This document shows, one piece after another, positions 28,196 to 36,978 of a stretch of DNA of 64,000 nt (position 1 is its first letter; each line of letters starts with the position of its first letter). Location: positions 62,001 through 126,000 of the forward strand of contig NZ_JARZHG010000017.1 in NCBI RefSeq assembly GCF_029946505.1. Reading direction: 5' to 3'. The position numbers and the translations under genes were made by a program. The notes under the pieces were generated by a model. It was not told where the DNA came from. It worked only from the letters and a program-made list of their open reading frames with translations, and did not search any database. The stretch comes from Polyangium sp. y55x31. GTDB taxonomy: Bacteria; Myxococcota_A; Polyangia; Polyangiales; Polyangiaceae.

Positions 28196-31100
28196 ATGTT
28201 CGAGGGGCGTTACGAGATATTGGGGGATCTCGGTAAGGGGGGCTTCGGCGCCGTCTACAAGGCCCGACAGCGCGCCACGGGCCAGGTGGTGGCGCTCAAG
28301 GTCATGCGCCCGCCGGCGAACGACGACGCGGCGCCGCGGCAGCAGCGCATCGCGCGTTTTTTGCGGGAAGCACAGCTCTCCGCCGGGCTGCATCACCCCA
28401 ACATCGTGCAGCTCGTCGACGCGGGACAAACCTCGGACGGCGGGTTTTACACGGTCTTTTCTTTCGCCCCAGGCCACGACCTCGCCGACCTGATCGCCCG
28501 GGAGGGCGCGCTCGAACCGCTCGAGGCGAGGCATCTGATGCTGGAGGTGCTCGACGCGCTCGCGTGCGCGCACGCCGCGGGTGTGGTGCACCGCGATCTC
28601 AAGCCGAAGAACATCATGGTGATCCCCACGGGCGCGCGGCGAAACGCGCTCGTCCTCGACTTCGGCGTGGGCGCGCTCGTGGGCGAGGCCGAAGCCGAGG
28701 CCGGCGAGATTCTCGGCACGCCGGGATACGCCGCGCCCGAGCAGCTCCGCGGCCTCGAACCCACGCCGCGCGCGGACCTCTTCGCGTGGGGGCTCGTCTT
28801 CCTCGAGTGCCTCACGGGCGAGCCGGTAATTCGCGGGAGCTCGACGGGAGAGATCATCCAGCAATCGTTGAGCGCCGAACCCGTCCCGCTGCCTCCCTTG
28901 CTCGAGCACCACCCGCTCGGCGCGATCCTGCGCGCCGCCACCCGCAAGGACGTGTCTGCGCGCGATGTGACCGCCGCCGGCCTCTTCGCGGCGCTCGAAG
29001 CCTGTGACATGAGCGATCTGGCGCGTGGGGTGCGCGAGCCGCGCGAGCGTGCCTCGACCGCGACGCGCGCTGCGCGCTCGATTGCAGCGCCCGGCGCGGG
29101 CGAACGTCGACAGGTGACGGCCGTGTGTTGCACCGTGGACACGCACGCGACAGCCGTCGACGACGAAGGGCTCCGCGCGGCCCTCGCAGGCTCGGCCGAG
29201 GTCGCGCGCCGCCACGGCGGGCATGTCGCGGCGATGTTCGGGGACGAACTGCTCGTGTATTTCGGTTTTCCACGCGCGGGGGAGGACGACGCGGCCCGGG
29301 CCGCCCGCGCAGCGCTCGCGATGCTCGGCGCCCTGAAGACCAGGGGCGATGGAACGGAGGCGCGCGTCGGCGTGCACACGGGCCTCGTGGTCGCGGACGA
29401 GCACGGTTTCGCAGCGGGCATCACGCCACGCCTCGCGTCACGGCTCGCGCGGAGCGCGCCCCCCGGCGCCGCGCTGGCCACGGCCGAGGCGTACAAGCTC
29501 CTTCGAGGCTCGTTCGCGCTCGCGGCCGAGGGCGCACGGCCGCTCGACACCACGGGCGGCGCCATCGAGGTCTACCGCCTCCTCGGCGTGGCTCCCGCGA
29601 CGAGGCAGGCTCCGGAAGGCGACCCGGCGCCGCTCGTGGGGCGTGATCGAGAGATCGACCTCCTGCTCGACCGGTGGCAGCGCGCGCGCGCCGGAGGGGG
29701 CCAGTCGAGCCTGGTGACTGGCGAGCCTGGCATCGGCAAGAGCCGCCTCTTGCGCGAATTTCGCGCGCGGCTGGGGAACGAAACGTATACCTTCGTCGAA
29801 GGACGCTGCTCGCTCGACACGAGGAGCAACGCGCTTCATCCGGTCGTCGACCTGCTCGCTCGGGCGCTTGGCCTCGACGCCGAGCCTTTGCCCGCGGGCA
29901 AGGCGCAGCGGCTCGGGGCGGAGCTGACCCGGCATGGGCTCGCGCCGGCGGACGTGATGCCGCTCTTCCTGCCGCTTTTTTCGCTGCCCATCGGCGCGCC
30001 TTGGACGCCGCTCGACGTCTCGCCGCAAAAGCAGAAAGAGCTGACGCATGCCGCCATCCTCGCGTTGCTCTTCGCGATGGCCGAGGCGCGGCCGCTGCTC
30101 CTCGTGTTCGAGGATCTGCATTGGGCCGATCCGACGACGCTCGAGCTGCTCGGACAGCTCGTGCGCGAGGCGCCCTCGGCCCCGATATGCCTGCTCTTGA
30201 CGGCCCGGGCCGATTTCTCGCCCGCGTTTTCGACGACCGGCGTGCTCCAGCTCCAGTTGAACCGGCTGGAGCGGCCGGAGATCGAATCCATGGTCGGCGG
30301 CCTGATGGGCAAAAAAGCGCTGCCTTCGGCGGTGCTCGAACGAATCGCCGAGCGCACGGACGGTATTCCGCTCTTCGTGGAAGAGCTGCTCCGCATGATG
30401 GTGGAGTCCGGGGCGCTCGTGGAGCGAGAGGATCGGTACGATCTGGCCGGCGCGCTGTCGGACCTGGAGATCCCGATCACGCTGCGGGCGCTGCTCACGG
30501 CGCGCCTCGATCGGCTCGGGCGCGCGAAGGAGACGGCGCAGCTCGCGGCGGCGCTGGGGCGCGCGTTCCGCGTCGACGTGCTCGCCGCCGTGAGCCCGCT
30601 GGATGCGGCGGATCTGCAAGAGGACCTCGACCGATTGTCGAGCGCGGGGCTCGTGTTCCGCAAGCGGCGCGCGAAGGAGCCGGGGGGCGTGTTCAAGCAC
30701 GCCCTCGTGCGGGACGCGGCGTACGAGTCGCTGGCAAGCGAGGCGCGGAGGAACGTGCATGCGCGCATCGCGGCGACACTCGAGGAGCGGTTCATGGCCA
30801 TCGTCGAGGCGCGGCCGGACCTGCTCGCGCACCATTACACCGAAGCCGCCATGGCCGAGCGAGCCATTCCTTACTGGCAACAGGCAGGGCAGCGGGCGCT
30901 CGGGCAATCCGCCAGCCTGGAGGCGACGCAACACTTCCAGCGAGCGCTCGATCTGCTCGCGACGCAGCCGGACCTGCCGGCGCGTGCGGCCCAGGAGCTC
31001 ATTTTGCAGCTCTCGTTGTCGGTCGGGCTCATCGGGGTCCAGGGTTATTCGGCGCCGGCGGTGGGCGACGCCTACGAGCGGGCGCGAAACCTCTGCGATC

Positions 31101-32200
31101 GGCTCGGCGACTCCAAGCAACTCTTCTTGCCGATCTGGGGCCTCGGCGCGTTTCACGTGGTGCGGGCGCAGCTCGACACTGCGTTCCAGCTCTCGATGCG
31201 CGCGCAGGTCATCGCCGAGCGGGAGAACGATGCCGCCCTGCTCGTGCCGGCCCATTTGCTGCACGGAGGAAGCCACCTGTGGCTGGGTGAACTCCAGAGC
31301 GCGCGGGAGCACCTCGAGCGCGGCCTGTCCTTCTACGACGCCGCCATGCACGGCCCCCTCGCCGCGCTTTATTCGTACGATCCGGGGACGGCGTGCCTCT
31401 CGTACCTCGCGATGGCCCTCTGGTTTCTGGGTCATCCGGATCAGGCGATCGAAAAGGCGCGCGCGGCGGTCGCCCAGACGCGCGCGGCCGGGCACGCGCA
31501 CAGCTTCGTTCATAGCCTCGTCCGCGCCATCCAGGTCATCCTGCTGCGCGGCGAAGGCGGGGTCGCGCTCGAAGCGATCACGGAGCTCCTCGCGGTCGCC
31601 GAAGACAAGGGGTTTCCGGTCTGGCATTCCGCGGGCATTTACCTCCGAGGTCGGGCGCTTTGCCTGGAAGGGCAGACGGCTCGCGGGATCGAGGACATCC
31701 GCGAGGGGCTCCGGCGAACGCTGGAGACGGGCGCCGAGATCATCTATCCGGAATTCATGATCGGTCTGGCCGAGGCCCTCGGAGAGCTCGGCGAGATCGA
31801 AGAAGCGCTGGAGGTCGTCACGAAAGCGCTCGAGGCCGTCGCGGTGACGGGGGGGCGTCTTCACGAAGCCGAGCTCCACCGGCTCCGCGGCGAGCTGCAC
31901 CGAAAACACGATCCGAGCGACGCCGGCGCGGAGCGCGCCGAAGCGTCTTTGCGCAAGGCCCTCGAGGCCGCCCGGCGTGATGGCGCCCGATCGTGGGAGC
32001 TGCGGGCCGCGACGAGCTTGGCACGGTTATGGCATGAGCGATGCCACGAATCCAAGCGCACGGCGTCACGCGGGCTCTTGCACGACACGTACGCATGGTT
32101 CACGGAGGGGTTTGGCGCCCCCCATCTGAAGTCGGCAAAAGCGATGCTCGACGAGCTCTCCCGAGAGCTTCCCGTCCGGGTCAACGCGATTCGGTCGTAA
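28196..32200 (+). CDS. TOMM-type kinase / cyclase-homology / ATPase / TPR fusion protein
   Basis: 1334 residues from ATG 28196. Kinase about 1-265 (GKGGFGAVYKARQ, VVHRDLKPKNIMV, LVLDFGVGAL, GTPGYAAPEQL). Class III cyclase-homology domain about 303-450, degenerate: the FCDLVGST-like strand reads AVCCTVDTHA, so the first metal Asp is lost, while FGDELLVYFGFP keeps the second. PknK-like ATPase from about 500 (Walker A GEPGIGKSRLL, Walker B LLLVFEDLHWAD). Helical TPR-like region from about 890 to the end. Length and order match TOMM-associated kinase/cyclase fusions (family TIGR03903, about 1350 residues, from memory), known in Sorangium and Burkholderia. The 91-residue leader-like gene starts 10 nt downstream. 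Confidence 0.88.
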   Translation: MFEGRYEILGDLGKGGFGAVYKARQRATGQVVALKVMRPPANDDAAPRQQRIARFLREAQLSAGLHHPNIVQLVDAGQTSDGGFYTVFSFAPGHDLADLIAREGALEPLEARHLMLEVLDALACAHAAGVVHRDLKPKNIMVIPTGARRNALVLDFGVGALVGEAEAEAGEILGTPGYAAPEQLRGLEPTPRADLFAWGLVFLECLTGEPVIRGSSTGEIIQQSLSAEPVPLPPLLEHHPLGAILRAATRKDVSARDVTAAGLFAALEACDMSDLARGVREPRERASTATRAARSIAAPGAGERRQVTAVCCTVDTHATAVDDEGLRAALAGSAEVARRHGGHVAAMFGDELLVYFGFPRAGEDDAARAARAALAMLGALKTRGDGTEARVGVHTGLVVADEHGFAAGITPRLASRLARSAPPGAALATAEAYKLLRGSFALAAEGARPLDTTGGAIEVYRLLGVAPATRQAPEGDPAPLVGRDREIDLLLDRWQRARAGGGQSSLVTGEPGIGKSRLLREFRARLGNETYTFVEGRCSLDTRSNALHPVVDLLARALGLDAEPLPAGKAQRLGAELTRHGLAPADVMPLFLPLFSLPIGAPWTPLDVSPQKQKELTHAAILALLFAMAEARPLLLVFEDLHWADPTTLELLGQLVREAPSAPICLLLTARADFSPAFSTTGVLQLQLNRLERPEIESMVGGLMGKKALPSAVLERIAERTDGIPLFVEELLRMMVESGALVEREDRYDLAGALSDLEIPITLRALLTARLDRLGRAKETAQLAAALGRAFRVDVLAAVSPLDAADLQEDLDRLSSAGLVFRKRRAKEPGGVFKHALVRDAAYESLASEARRNVHARIAATLEERFMAIVEARPDLLAHHYTEAAMAERAIPYWQQAGQRALGQSASLEATQHFQRALDLLATQPDLPARAAQELILQLSLSVGLIGVQGYSAPAVGDAYERARNLCDRLGDSKQLFLPIWGLGAFHVVRAQLDTAFQLSMRAQVIAERENDAALLVPAHLLHGGSHLWLGELQSAREHLERGLSFYDAAMHGPLAALYSYDPGTACLSYLAMALWFLGHPDQAIEKARAAVAQTRAAGHAHSFVHSLVRAIQVILLRGEGGVALEAITELLAVAEDKGFPVWHSAGIYLRGRALCLEGQTARGIEDIREGLRRTLETGAEIIYPEFMIGLAEALGELGEIEEALEVVTKALEAVAVTGGRLHEAELHRLRGELHRKHDPSDAGAERAEASLRKALEAARRDGARSWELRAATSLARLWHERCHESKRTASRGLLHDTYAWFTEGFGAPHLKSAKAMLDELSRELPVRVNAIRS
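32019..32034 (+). promoter_or_regulatory. sigma-54-like promoter within kinase 3' end
   Basis: TGGCACG-GTTA-TGGC matches the -24/-12 consensus TGGCACG-N4-TTGC with one mismatch (second base of the -12 TTGC). GG and GC have the correct spacing. Located inside the end of the kinase coding region, about 175 nt upstream of the 91-residue gene and downstream of a sigma-54 activator gene. A chance match in coding DNA cannot be excluded. Confidence 0.35.
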
Positions 32201-32210
32201 GGAGATTTTC

Positions 32211-32486
32211 ATGGCAACCACCAAACTCCCCAAGGTGCCGCATGGCCTGCTCTCGCTGCTGTACTGGGTGAAGAACAGCGAGGACTTCAACGCTGCATTT
32301 CACAAGAACATGACCGTCACGATGCGGGACCATTTCGGCATTCCTCCCGACAGTTACGTCGCCAAGCAGATGCTGAAGATCAGCAGGGAACACAGCGAAC
32401 CGGAGAAGGTCCGGCCTCTGCTCATCGAGCTCTGCGAAAAACATCTGGTGCAGGAGCTCATGGAGGAAGGCCGTGATTTCTGGTGA
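32211..32486 (+). CDS. 91-residue protein with divergent NHLP-like leader domain
   Basis: ATG 32211 has AAGGAG 8 nt upstream. The protein is small and helical, without signal peptide. Residues 24-42 (EDFNAAFHKNMTVTMRDHF) align without gaps to both leader repeats of the protein at 52141 (EQFKQELLADPAKALEEHF): same F-x14-H-F spacing, acidic residue before F and before HF, hydrophobic at the same inner positions, and PP shortly after. One Cys (Cys75), no Ser/Thr/Cys-rich tail. It directly follows a kinase/cyclase/ATPase gene, as the NHLP gene does in the other locus. Possible RiPP (ribosomally made, modified peptide) precursor or leader-like adaptor; sequence similarity is weak. Confidence 0.65.
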   Translation: MATTKLPKVPHGLLSLLYWVKNSEDFNAAFHKNMTVTMRDHFGIPPDSYVAKQMLKISREHSEPEKVRPLLIELCEKHLVQELMEEGRDFW

Positions 32487-32502
32487 CGATCTCGCGACGT
32501 CG

Positions 32503-32526
32503 CCCCGCATCCCCGCATCCCCGCAA
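32503..32526. repeat. three tandem 8-bp units
   Basis: CCCCGCAT twice then CCCCGCAA at 32503-32526, in the 57-nt gap between the 91-residue gene and the 357-residue gene. Probably slippage-derived; it could alter spacing between the two cistrons. Confidence 0.5.
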
Positions 32527-32543
32527 ACCCGACCCGGATCGTC

Positions 32544-33617
32544 ATGTGGCCCAGCCATGACATTGTCGAGCTGATCGCGCCCAGGATCCCGAGCGCGTGC
32601 GTCGGGTCCGCCGTCATCTCGCACGTCGGGGAGCTTTCGGCGCAGCTCCCCGACGTGTTCTCTTCGTATTACCTCGAGTGTCGCCTCTCGGCAGAGCAGG
32701 AGCAGGTCGACTTTCTCGCGTGCATGTCGATGCCTCGCGACGAACGGCATCGGCGCAAGATGTACGCCGCGTCCGAGCGCCCCCCGGGCGATACGCCGGC
32801 CTGGCGATTCGCTTGGGACGTCATGCACCGCTGGGCGAGCCCCGATCACGACTGGCCCAGCAGGATTCCCTGTTTATGGCTCGAGTTCGACCACATGAAC
32901 ACGCGCTCGACCGCGTGGCCGTCGCCCTCCATCTGGGTCGGCGTGGACCCCGGATACCCGAACGCGCACATTCCCTCGGCATCCTGGGATCCCCGAAATG
33001 CCTACGAGGTCTTCCTGGATTTCATCATGCCTGCCGTCCCTCCTGCCGTCGAAGGGCTGCTCTCCGGGCATGGTCGGCGCGCCATGGCGGCTTGCTTTCA
33101 GCGTCTCCCCCCCGGCGGGCGCATCATCCACGCATCCCTCATGCTGGCCAGGGAACCGGTGGCCATCAAGATCTACGGCGCCATTCCCAGGGCTCATCTC
33201 GAAGGGTACCTGAAAGATCTCGCGTGGCCGGGTCCACTCGAGCTTTTGAAGCAGGTCGAGAGAACCTTCTATACCCCCGAGACAGCCGATGACACCGTCT
33301 ACTTCGACCTCGCGCTCCACCATTCCCTGCTGCCGTATGCGGCGATCGCCTTCTCCCAGCTCCAGCTCGGCGAGCCCGCACGCTCGGCCCCCGGCCGGGA
33401 CGCGCTCCTCGGGTTGCTCGAGGAGCATGGCCTCTGCACCGCGGAGAAACGGGAAGCGCTCCTCACATGGCCTGGGAGCGCTCGCGAGTCACGCCCTTCG
33501 ACCTCGGTCCAGGCCCGTATCGCTCGCTGGTTCGACGCGAAGATAACCATCCACTCGGAGCAAGGCGTGGGCGCCAAGGGATATCTTGGCTTTGCGCCGA
33601 TCCTTTCCCTTTTCTGA
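32544..33617 (+). CDS. conserved-looking protein of unknown function, 357 aa
   Basis: ATG 32544 (MWPSHDIVELIAPRIPSACV). No signal peptide or TM segment. Notable aromatic and acidic stretches: CLWLEFDHMNTRSTAWPSPS, IWVGVDPGYPNA, LARAEPVAIKIYGAIPR-like segment near 210-225, and VYFDLALHHSLLPYAAIAFS. I do not recognise a family. Same strand and close spacing to the leader-like gene upstream (57 nt) and the lipoprotein gene downstream (28 nt) indicate an operon, so it could be a modification enzyme or partner of that small protein (inference). Confidence 0.7.
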   Translation: MWPSHDIVELIAPRIPSACVGSAVISHVGELSAQLPDVFSSYYLECRLSAEQEQVDFLACMSMPRDERHRRKMYAASERPPGDTPAWRFAWDVMHRWASPDHDWPSRIPCLWLEFDHMNTRSTAWPSPSIWVGVDPGYPNAHIPSASWDPRNAYEVFLDFIMPAVPPAVEGLLSGHGRRAMAACFQRLPPGGRIIHASLMLAREPVAIKIYGAIPRAHLEGYLKDLAWPGPLELLKQVERTFYTPETADDTVYFDLALHHSLLPYAAIAFSQLQLGEPARSAPGRDALLGLLEEHGLCTAEKREALLTWPGSARESRPSTSVQARIARWFDAKITIHSEQGVGAKGYLGFAPILSLF

Positions 33618-33645
33618 TGGAACGTTCGCAGAGAAGGAGTTTTTC

Positions 33646-35037
33646 GTGCGCACGAACGCGGTCGTGATTTCCATCTGCGCCGTGCTCGCCGGGGGTGCTT
33701 GCCTGACGGTGAGCGGGTGCCAAGGCGCCACGAAGCCCACCACGAATGCCTCAGCCTTGCGCTCGAGGGGCGGGGCGACTGGCTACGAGTTGTTCACGTT
33801 GCCGACGACATGGTACTGCGTCTCCCCATGGAGCGCCGAGTCCGGCCCGGAGCGTCGAGGAATGGAGACGTTCGCCTGGCGCCTGTTCATCGCGATCAAC
33901 TGGCCCGGCAAGTACACGAGAGGCAAGTGGAAAGCCGATGACGAGCTCAAAGAGCTGAACGCGCCCGCGACGTTCCCTCGCTGGAATACCTGGTACACGC
34001 CGGAGCAGTTGTACCAAAAGTTCCGCGAAAATGGCGACCTGGCCGTCGCCGAAGACGTCGAACGACCGGTCTGGAGGTGCGATGGCGGCTGTCTGATGCT
34101 CACGCTCGAGGGGCAAGGCTTCGCGCAGGGGTCTGCGGACGCCACGAAGCACGTGGTCTACGATCAGAATGGCCGAGCCCTGCGTTATGAAACCAGGGTC
34201 GACGAGAGCTTTCACGATACGCTCCGCGACTTGATCCAGTCGGAAAACAAGGAGTTCGATACCACCTTCGATTTCACACATGGCCAGTGCCGCCGCCGCG
34301 GTCCAGCCAGCGGCGACAGCTACGATCAGGGCGGCGCCATCTCGATCAAGCTCGCATGGAAGACGCTCTCCGTCGCCGAGAGCAAGAGCGGTCGATTCCT
34401 CCAGAGGAGCGCCTCGTTGCACGGCGCAGGTACCGCAGAAGTCACCCTCGGCCTGGTCGGACTTCACATCGCACAGAAGTCGAACCACTATTCCGACTGG
34501 ACCTGGGCCACGTTCGAGCACGTGGACAACCTCGCGTCGCCCGATGGCGCGCGGGCGCCCTCGTTCCACGATCCCACCTGTGACGCGTCGATGTGCCGCG
34601 CCAACGCGAGCGAACGAGAACCCCGCTCCAACCTGTGCAGGACGCAGATCACGCGGCTCGATCCCATACCTGAGGACGTACAGAAGCTGAACGCGGACGT
34701 CCGAACGTGGTTGGCCGAAAACGGCACCGTGCTCCAGTTCTATCAGCTCATCGGCGTGCAGTACACGCCTTATGCAGGGGAGAATCCCGAGCCGAAGACG
34801 CTGCGAAACCCGGTCATCGAGACCTATCTGGTGGGATCGAGCGCGCCCCCCGGCGATGCCTCACGGCCCTCGTGTGGCCCGAGCCCTCAGCCGGGGTATT
34901 CGAGCTGCATGGGCTGCCACGTTCGCGCGCAGGATTTCATTTTCATGACCGAGAACTCGCTTTGCAACTGCAAAGACAAGCGGAACCGGTGGATCGGCGA
35001 CGAGCGCTGCAAGAACCTCGGCATCCTCTGCGAGTGA
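33646..35037 (+). CDS. lipoprotein with C-terminal c-type haem motif
   Basis: 463 residues from GTG 33646 with AAGGAG upstream. Lipoprotein signal TNAVVISICAVLAGGACLTV then SGC (Cys25). A large domain follows with many Trp/Tyr (ETFAWRLFIAINWPGKY). Near the C-terminus SSCMGCHVRAQDFIFMTEN contains CxxCH, a single c-type haem attachment site. The last 25 residues hold three more cysteines (LCNCKDK, RCKNLGILCE). Probably a periplasmic, membrane-anchored monohaem protein. Last gene of the run starting with the kinase; its convergent neighbour ends 20 nt away. Confidence 0.75.
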   Translation: MRTNAVVISICAVLAGGACLTVSGCQGATKPTTNASALRSRGGATGYELFTLPTTWYCVSPWSAESGPERRGMETFAWRLFIAINWPGKYTRGKWKADDELKELNAPATFPRWNTWYTPEQLYQKFRENGDLAVAEDVERPVWRCDGGCLMLTLEGQGFAQGSADATKHVVYDQNGRALRYETRVDESFHDTLRDLIQSENKEFDTTFDFTHGQCRRRGPASGDSYDQGGAISIKLAWKTLSVAESKSGRFLQRSASLHGAGTAEVTLGLVGLHIAQKSNHYSDWTWATFEHVDNLASPDGARAPSFHDPTCDASMCRANASEREPRSNLCRTQITRLDPIPEDVQKLNADVRTWLAENGTVLQFYQLIGVQYTPYAGENPEPKTLRNPVIETYLVGSSAPPGDASRPSCGPSPQPGYSSCMGCHVRAQDFIFMTENSLCNCKDKRNRWIGDERCKNLGILCE

Positions 35038-35057
35038 GCCGCAGCGCCCGTTCGATG

Positions 35058-36578
35058 TCAGCTCTTCCGAGGGAGACAGGCCTTCACCGCGGCGGCGAGC
35101 CCGCTCGCGCTCTTCGTTTCGAGGACGTCGCTGCCGGCCGTGGCGCCTTCGGCGACGAGCGCCGCAAGTCGGTCGTCGGACGGTACATCACGTGAAAACC
35201 GGCGCTCGGGGCTCTCGCCCAGCATCTGCTTGACGACGGCGCCCACGAGCGCGGCCTCGTCGTCCAGGCCCGGCGCCGCCTTCAGCGCTGAGATCTTCAG
35301 CTCCGGAATCAGGCCCGTGAGCCACCGGGTTGCCCCCGAGCGACCAGGCAGATACGGCATCGCCGCGAGCGTGGCCCGGCCCATTTCCTCGGCCGTCATG
35401 CGCGGAGAGAGCTCCTCGACGAGGGGATAACTCCGGAGCGCGGTCCAGAGGGCACGCGCCGACATCGCGGCCTGCTTCCTCGGGGGCGAGAGCCAATGCG
35501 CCACGTTGAGGAAATATTGCTTGATGCGGTCGAGGTGTTCGCGTCCGCTCTCGGTGTCGAGAAACCCATTGTGCTTGCGCTTGTCTCCGCTGGTGAGCGG
35601 GAGGTTGCGGGGCAGGCCGACGAGGTTGATGTCGAACCAGTGGTGCCACGTCGAGTCCACCACGACGCGCCCCACGCCCGCGAGGTGGCCGTCGTACGCC
35701 CCGACCGCGCCGAACGACTTCGGATTGGCTCGATACTTGTTGATGTCGCTCTCGTCGGTGTGATCGTCCAGCACCCTCGCCCATGCGACGATGACGGGCG
35801 CCACGCGCTCGCCATCTCGCTCGGGGTACTCCAAACTTTTCCCGCCAAACCCCGCCCGCTGCGTCAGGTCCTTCGGGACGACGACCTCGCCCTCGTGAGG
35901 GTGATCCGGGAACCGGTCGATCGTCCCCCCGTCGCGCGTCGTGAGCAGCGGGTGGGGCTCGGGCACTTCGAGCTTCATCGGCTGGTCGTCGGACTCGTCG
36001 TCGAAGGTGTAGAGCCGCCCTTGATCACGCCCCCGGCCATCGATGTATGAATTGCCCTTCACCAGCGTGTCATGGCGATTCGGACCATCGATCGGAGGGG
36101 CGTTGTCCGGTGAAACCGAGCCCGGGTCGAACTTCCATTTGCGCATGCTGCGCACGCGCGGGATCCGGCCGCAAAGGGCCTCTCCCAGATTCTCGTGGTC
36201 GCCCATGGCCAGGACGCCGCCGCCTCGCTCCATCCACGCGAACAGGATCTCGATCTCGGCGTCGGAGAGGCTGGCCTGGGGACCATCGGCCTGACGGAGG
36301 AACCCGAAGAACCACACCTGATCGTACGCGTCGATGTCGAAGCCGGGATCGTCGAAGCGGAATCTCGCGATCGGCGGCGGGTCCCGACGATCCGCATAGG
36401 GGTCCGTCTGGCGGTGCGCGCGCGTGATCTTCACCGGCGCCGTGAGGTCGGTCTCCAGCGCTTCGAGCGCCGTGTGCACCGAGAATCGCGCGTTGGCGTC
36501 CATGGAATACGAGATGGGGCCATCGACGAGCACCAGGATCTTCGGAACGCCGGCATCTTGTTGAGGCGATACTTTCAT
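35058..36578 (-). CDS. protein with glutamine-amidotransferase-like fold, 506 aa
   Basis: ATG 36578 is preferred because GGAGGT lies 5 nt upstream. The N-terminal half looks like a Rossmann or class-I-GATase/ThuA-like fold: ILVLVDGPISYSMD, DIDAYDQVWFFGFLRQADGP, LSDAEIEILFAWMERGGGVL, AMGDHENLGEALCGR. A WHHWFDINLVGLP segment lies in the middle, and the C-terminus is helical. No catalytic Cys-His-Glu triad is evident. No signal peptide. Divergent from the ferritin-like gene with 400 nt between. Function unknown. Confidence 0.7.
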   Translation of the reverse strand: MKVSPQQDAGVPKILVLVDGPISYSMDANARFSVHTALEALETDLTAPVKITRAHRQTDPYADRRDPPPIARFRFDDPGFDIDAYDQVWFFGFLRQADGPQASLSDAEIEILFAWMERGGGVLAMGDHENLGEALCGRIPRVRSMRKWKFDPGSVSPDNAPPIDGPNRHDTLVKGNSYIDGRGRDQGRLYTFDDESDDQPMKLEVPEPHPLLTTRDGGTIDRFPDHPHEGEVVVPKDLTQRAGFGGKSLEYPERDGERVAPVIVAWARVLDDHTDESDINKYRANPKSFGAVGAYDGHLAGVGRVVVDSTWHHWFDINLVGLPRNLPLTSGDKRKHNGFLDTESGREHLDRIKQYFLNVAHWLSPPRKQAAMSARALWTALRSYPLVEELSPRMTAEEMGRATLAAMPYLPGRSGATRWLTGLIPELKISALKAAPGLDDEAALVGAVVKQMLGESPERRFSRDVPSDDRLAALVAEGATAGSDVLETKSASGLAAAVKACLPRKS

Positions 36579-36978
36579 TGGATACCTCCGGGGCGAGGGG
36601 ATGCGCGGACCGCCCGTGAGGTCCGCGCGCGACGATGGGTGGAGAGCGTGGCGCTCGCAGCGCGGCGTCCTCGCTCGATGGCCAGCATCGATTCTGTGGA
36701 CGGATGGCAATGCTCATGCCAGCGCGGGAGCACGCGGCGCGACGCTCCGCGCGGGCTCGCGGCGCCCGCCCGTGTCCCGTGAGGACGCGCGTGCGTCGCT
36801 GCGGGACACCGCGGGCGTACGGCGGAGCCGGTGCGCGTGGGGCCCAAGCCTCATTCGCGTAGCGGGCGCCACATATCGTCGGCTGGCACGCCCATTGTTT
36901 TAGCGCCGAAGACGGACGACGCCGCGGAGTCGCGCGGTGTCGGGCATACGCCATCGACCCATGACGCGAGGATGGACC
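36579..36978. other. 400-nt divergent intergenic region with inverted repeats
   Basis: No coding frame is convincing. Two hairpin-capable inverted repeats: GCGCGGAC (36603-36610) with GTCCGCGC (36621-36628), and TGTCCCG (36773-36779) with CGGGACA (36802-36808). The first sits 25 nt upstream of the minus-strand gene start and could be regulatory. Promoters for both divergent genes must lie here. Confidence 0.45.

Noticed and set aside
29438..31909. 823-codon minus-strand open frame
   Set aside because: Antisense to the kinase/ATPase fusion protein at 28196-32200; no recognisable motif.
32503..32526. CRISPR-like short repeats
   Set aside because: Three contiguous 8-bp units without spacers; simple tandem slippage, not a CRISPR array.
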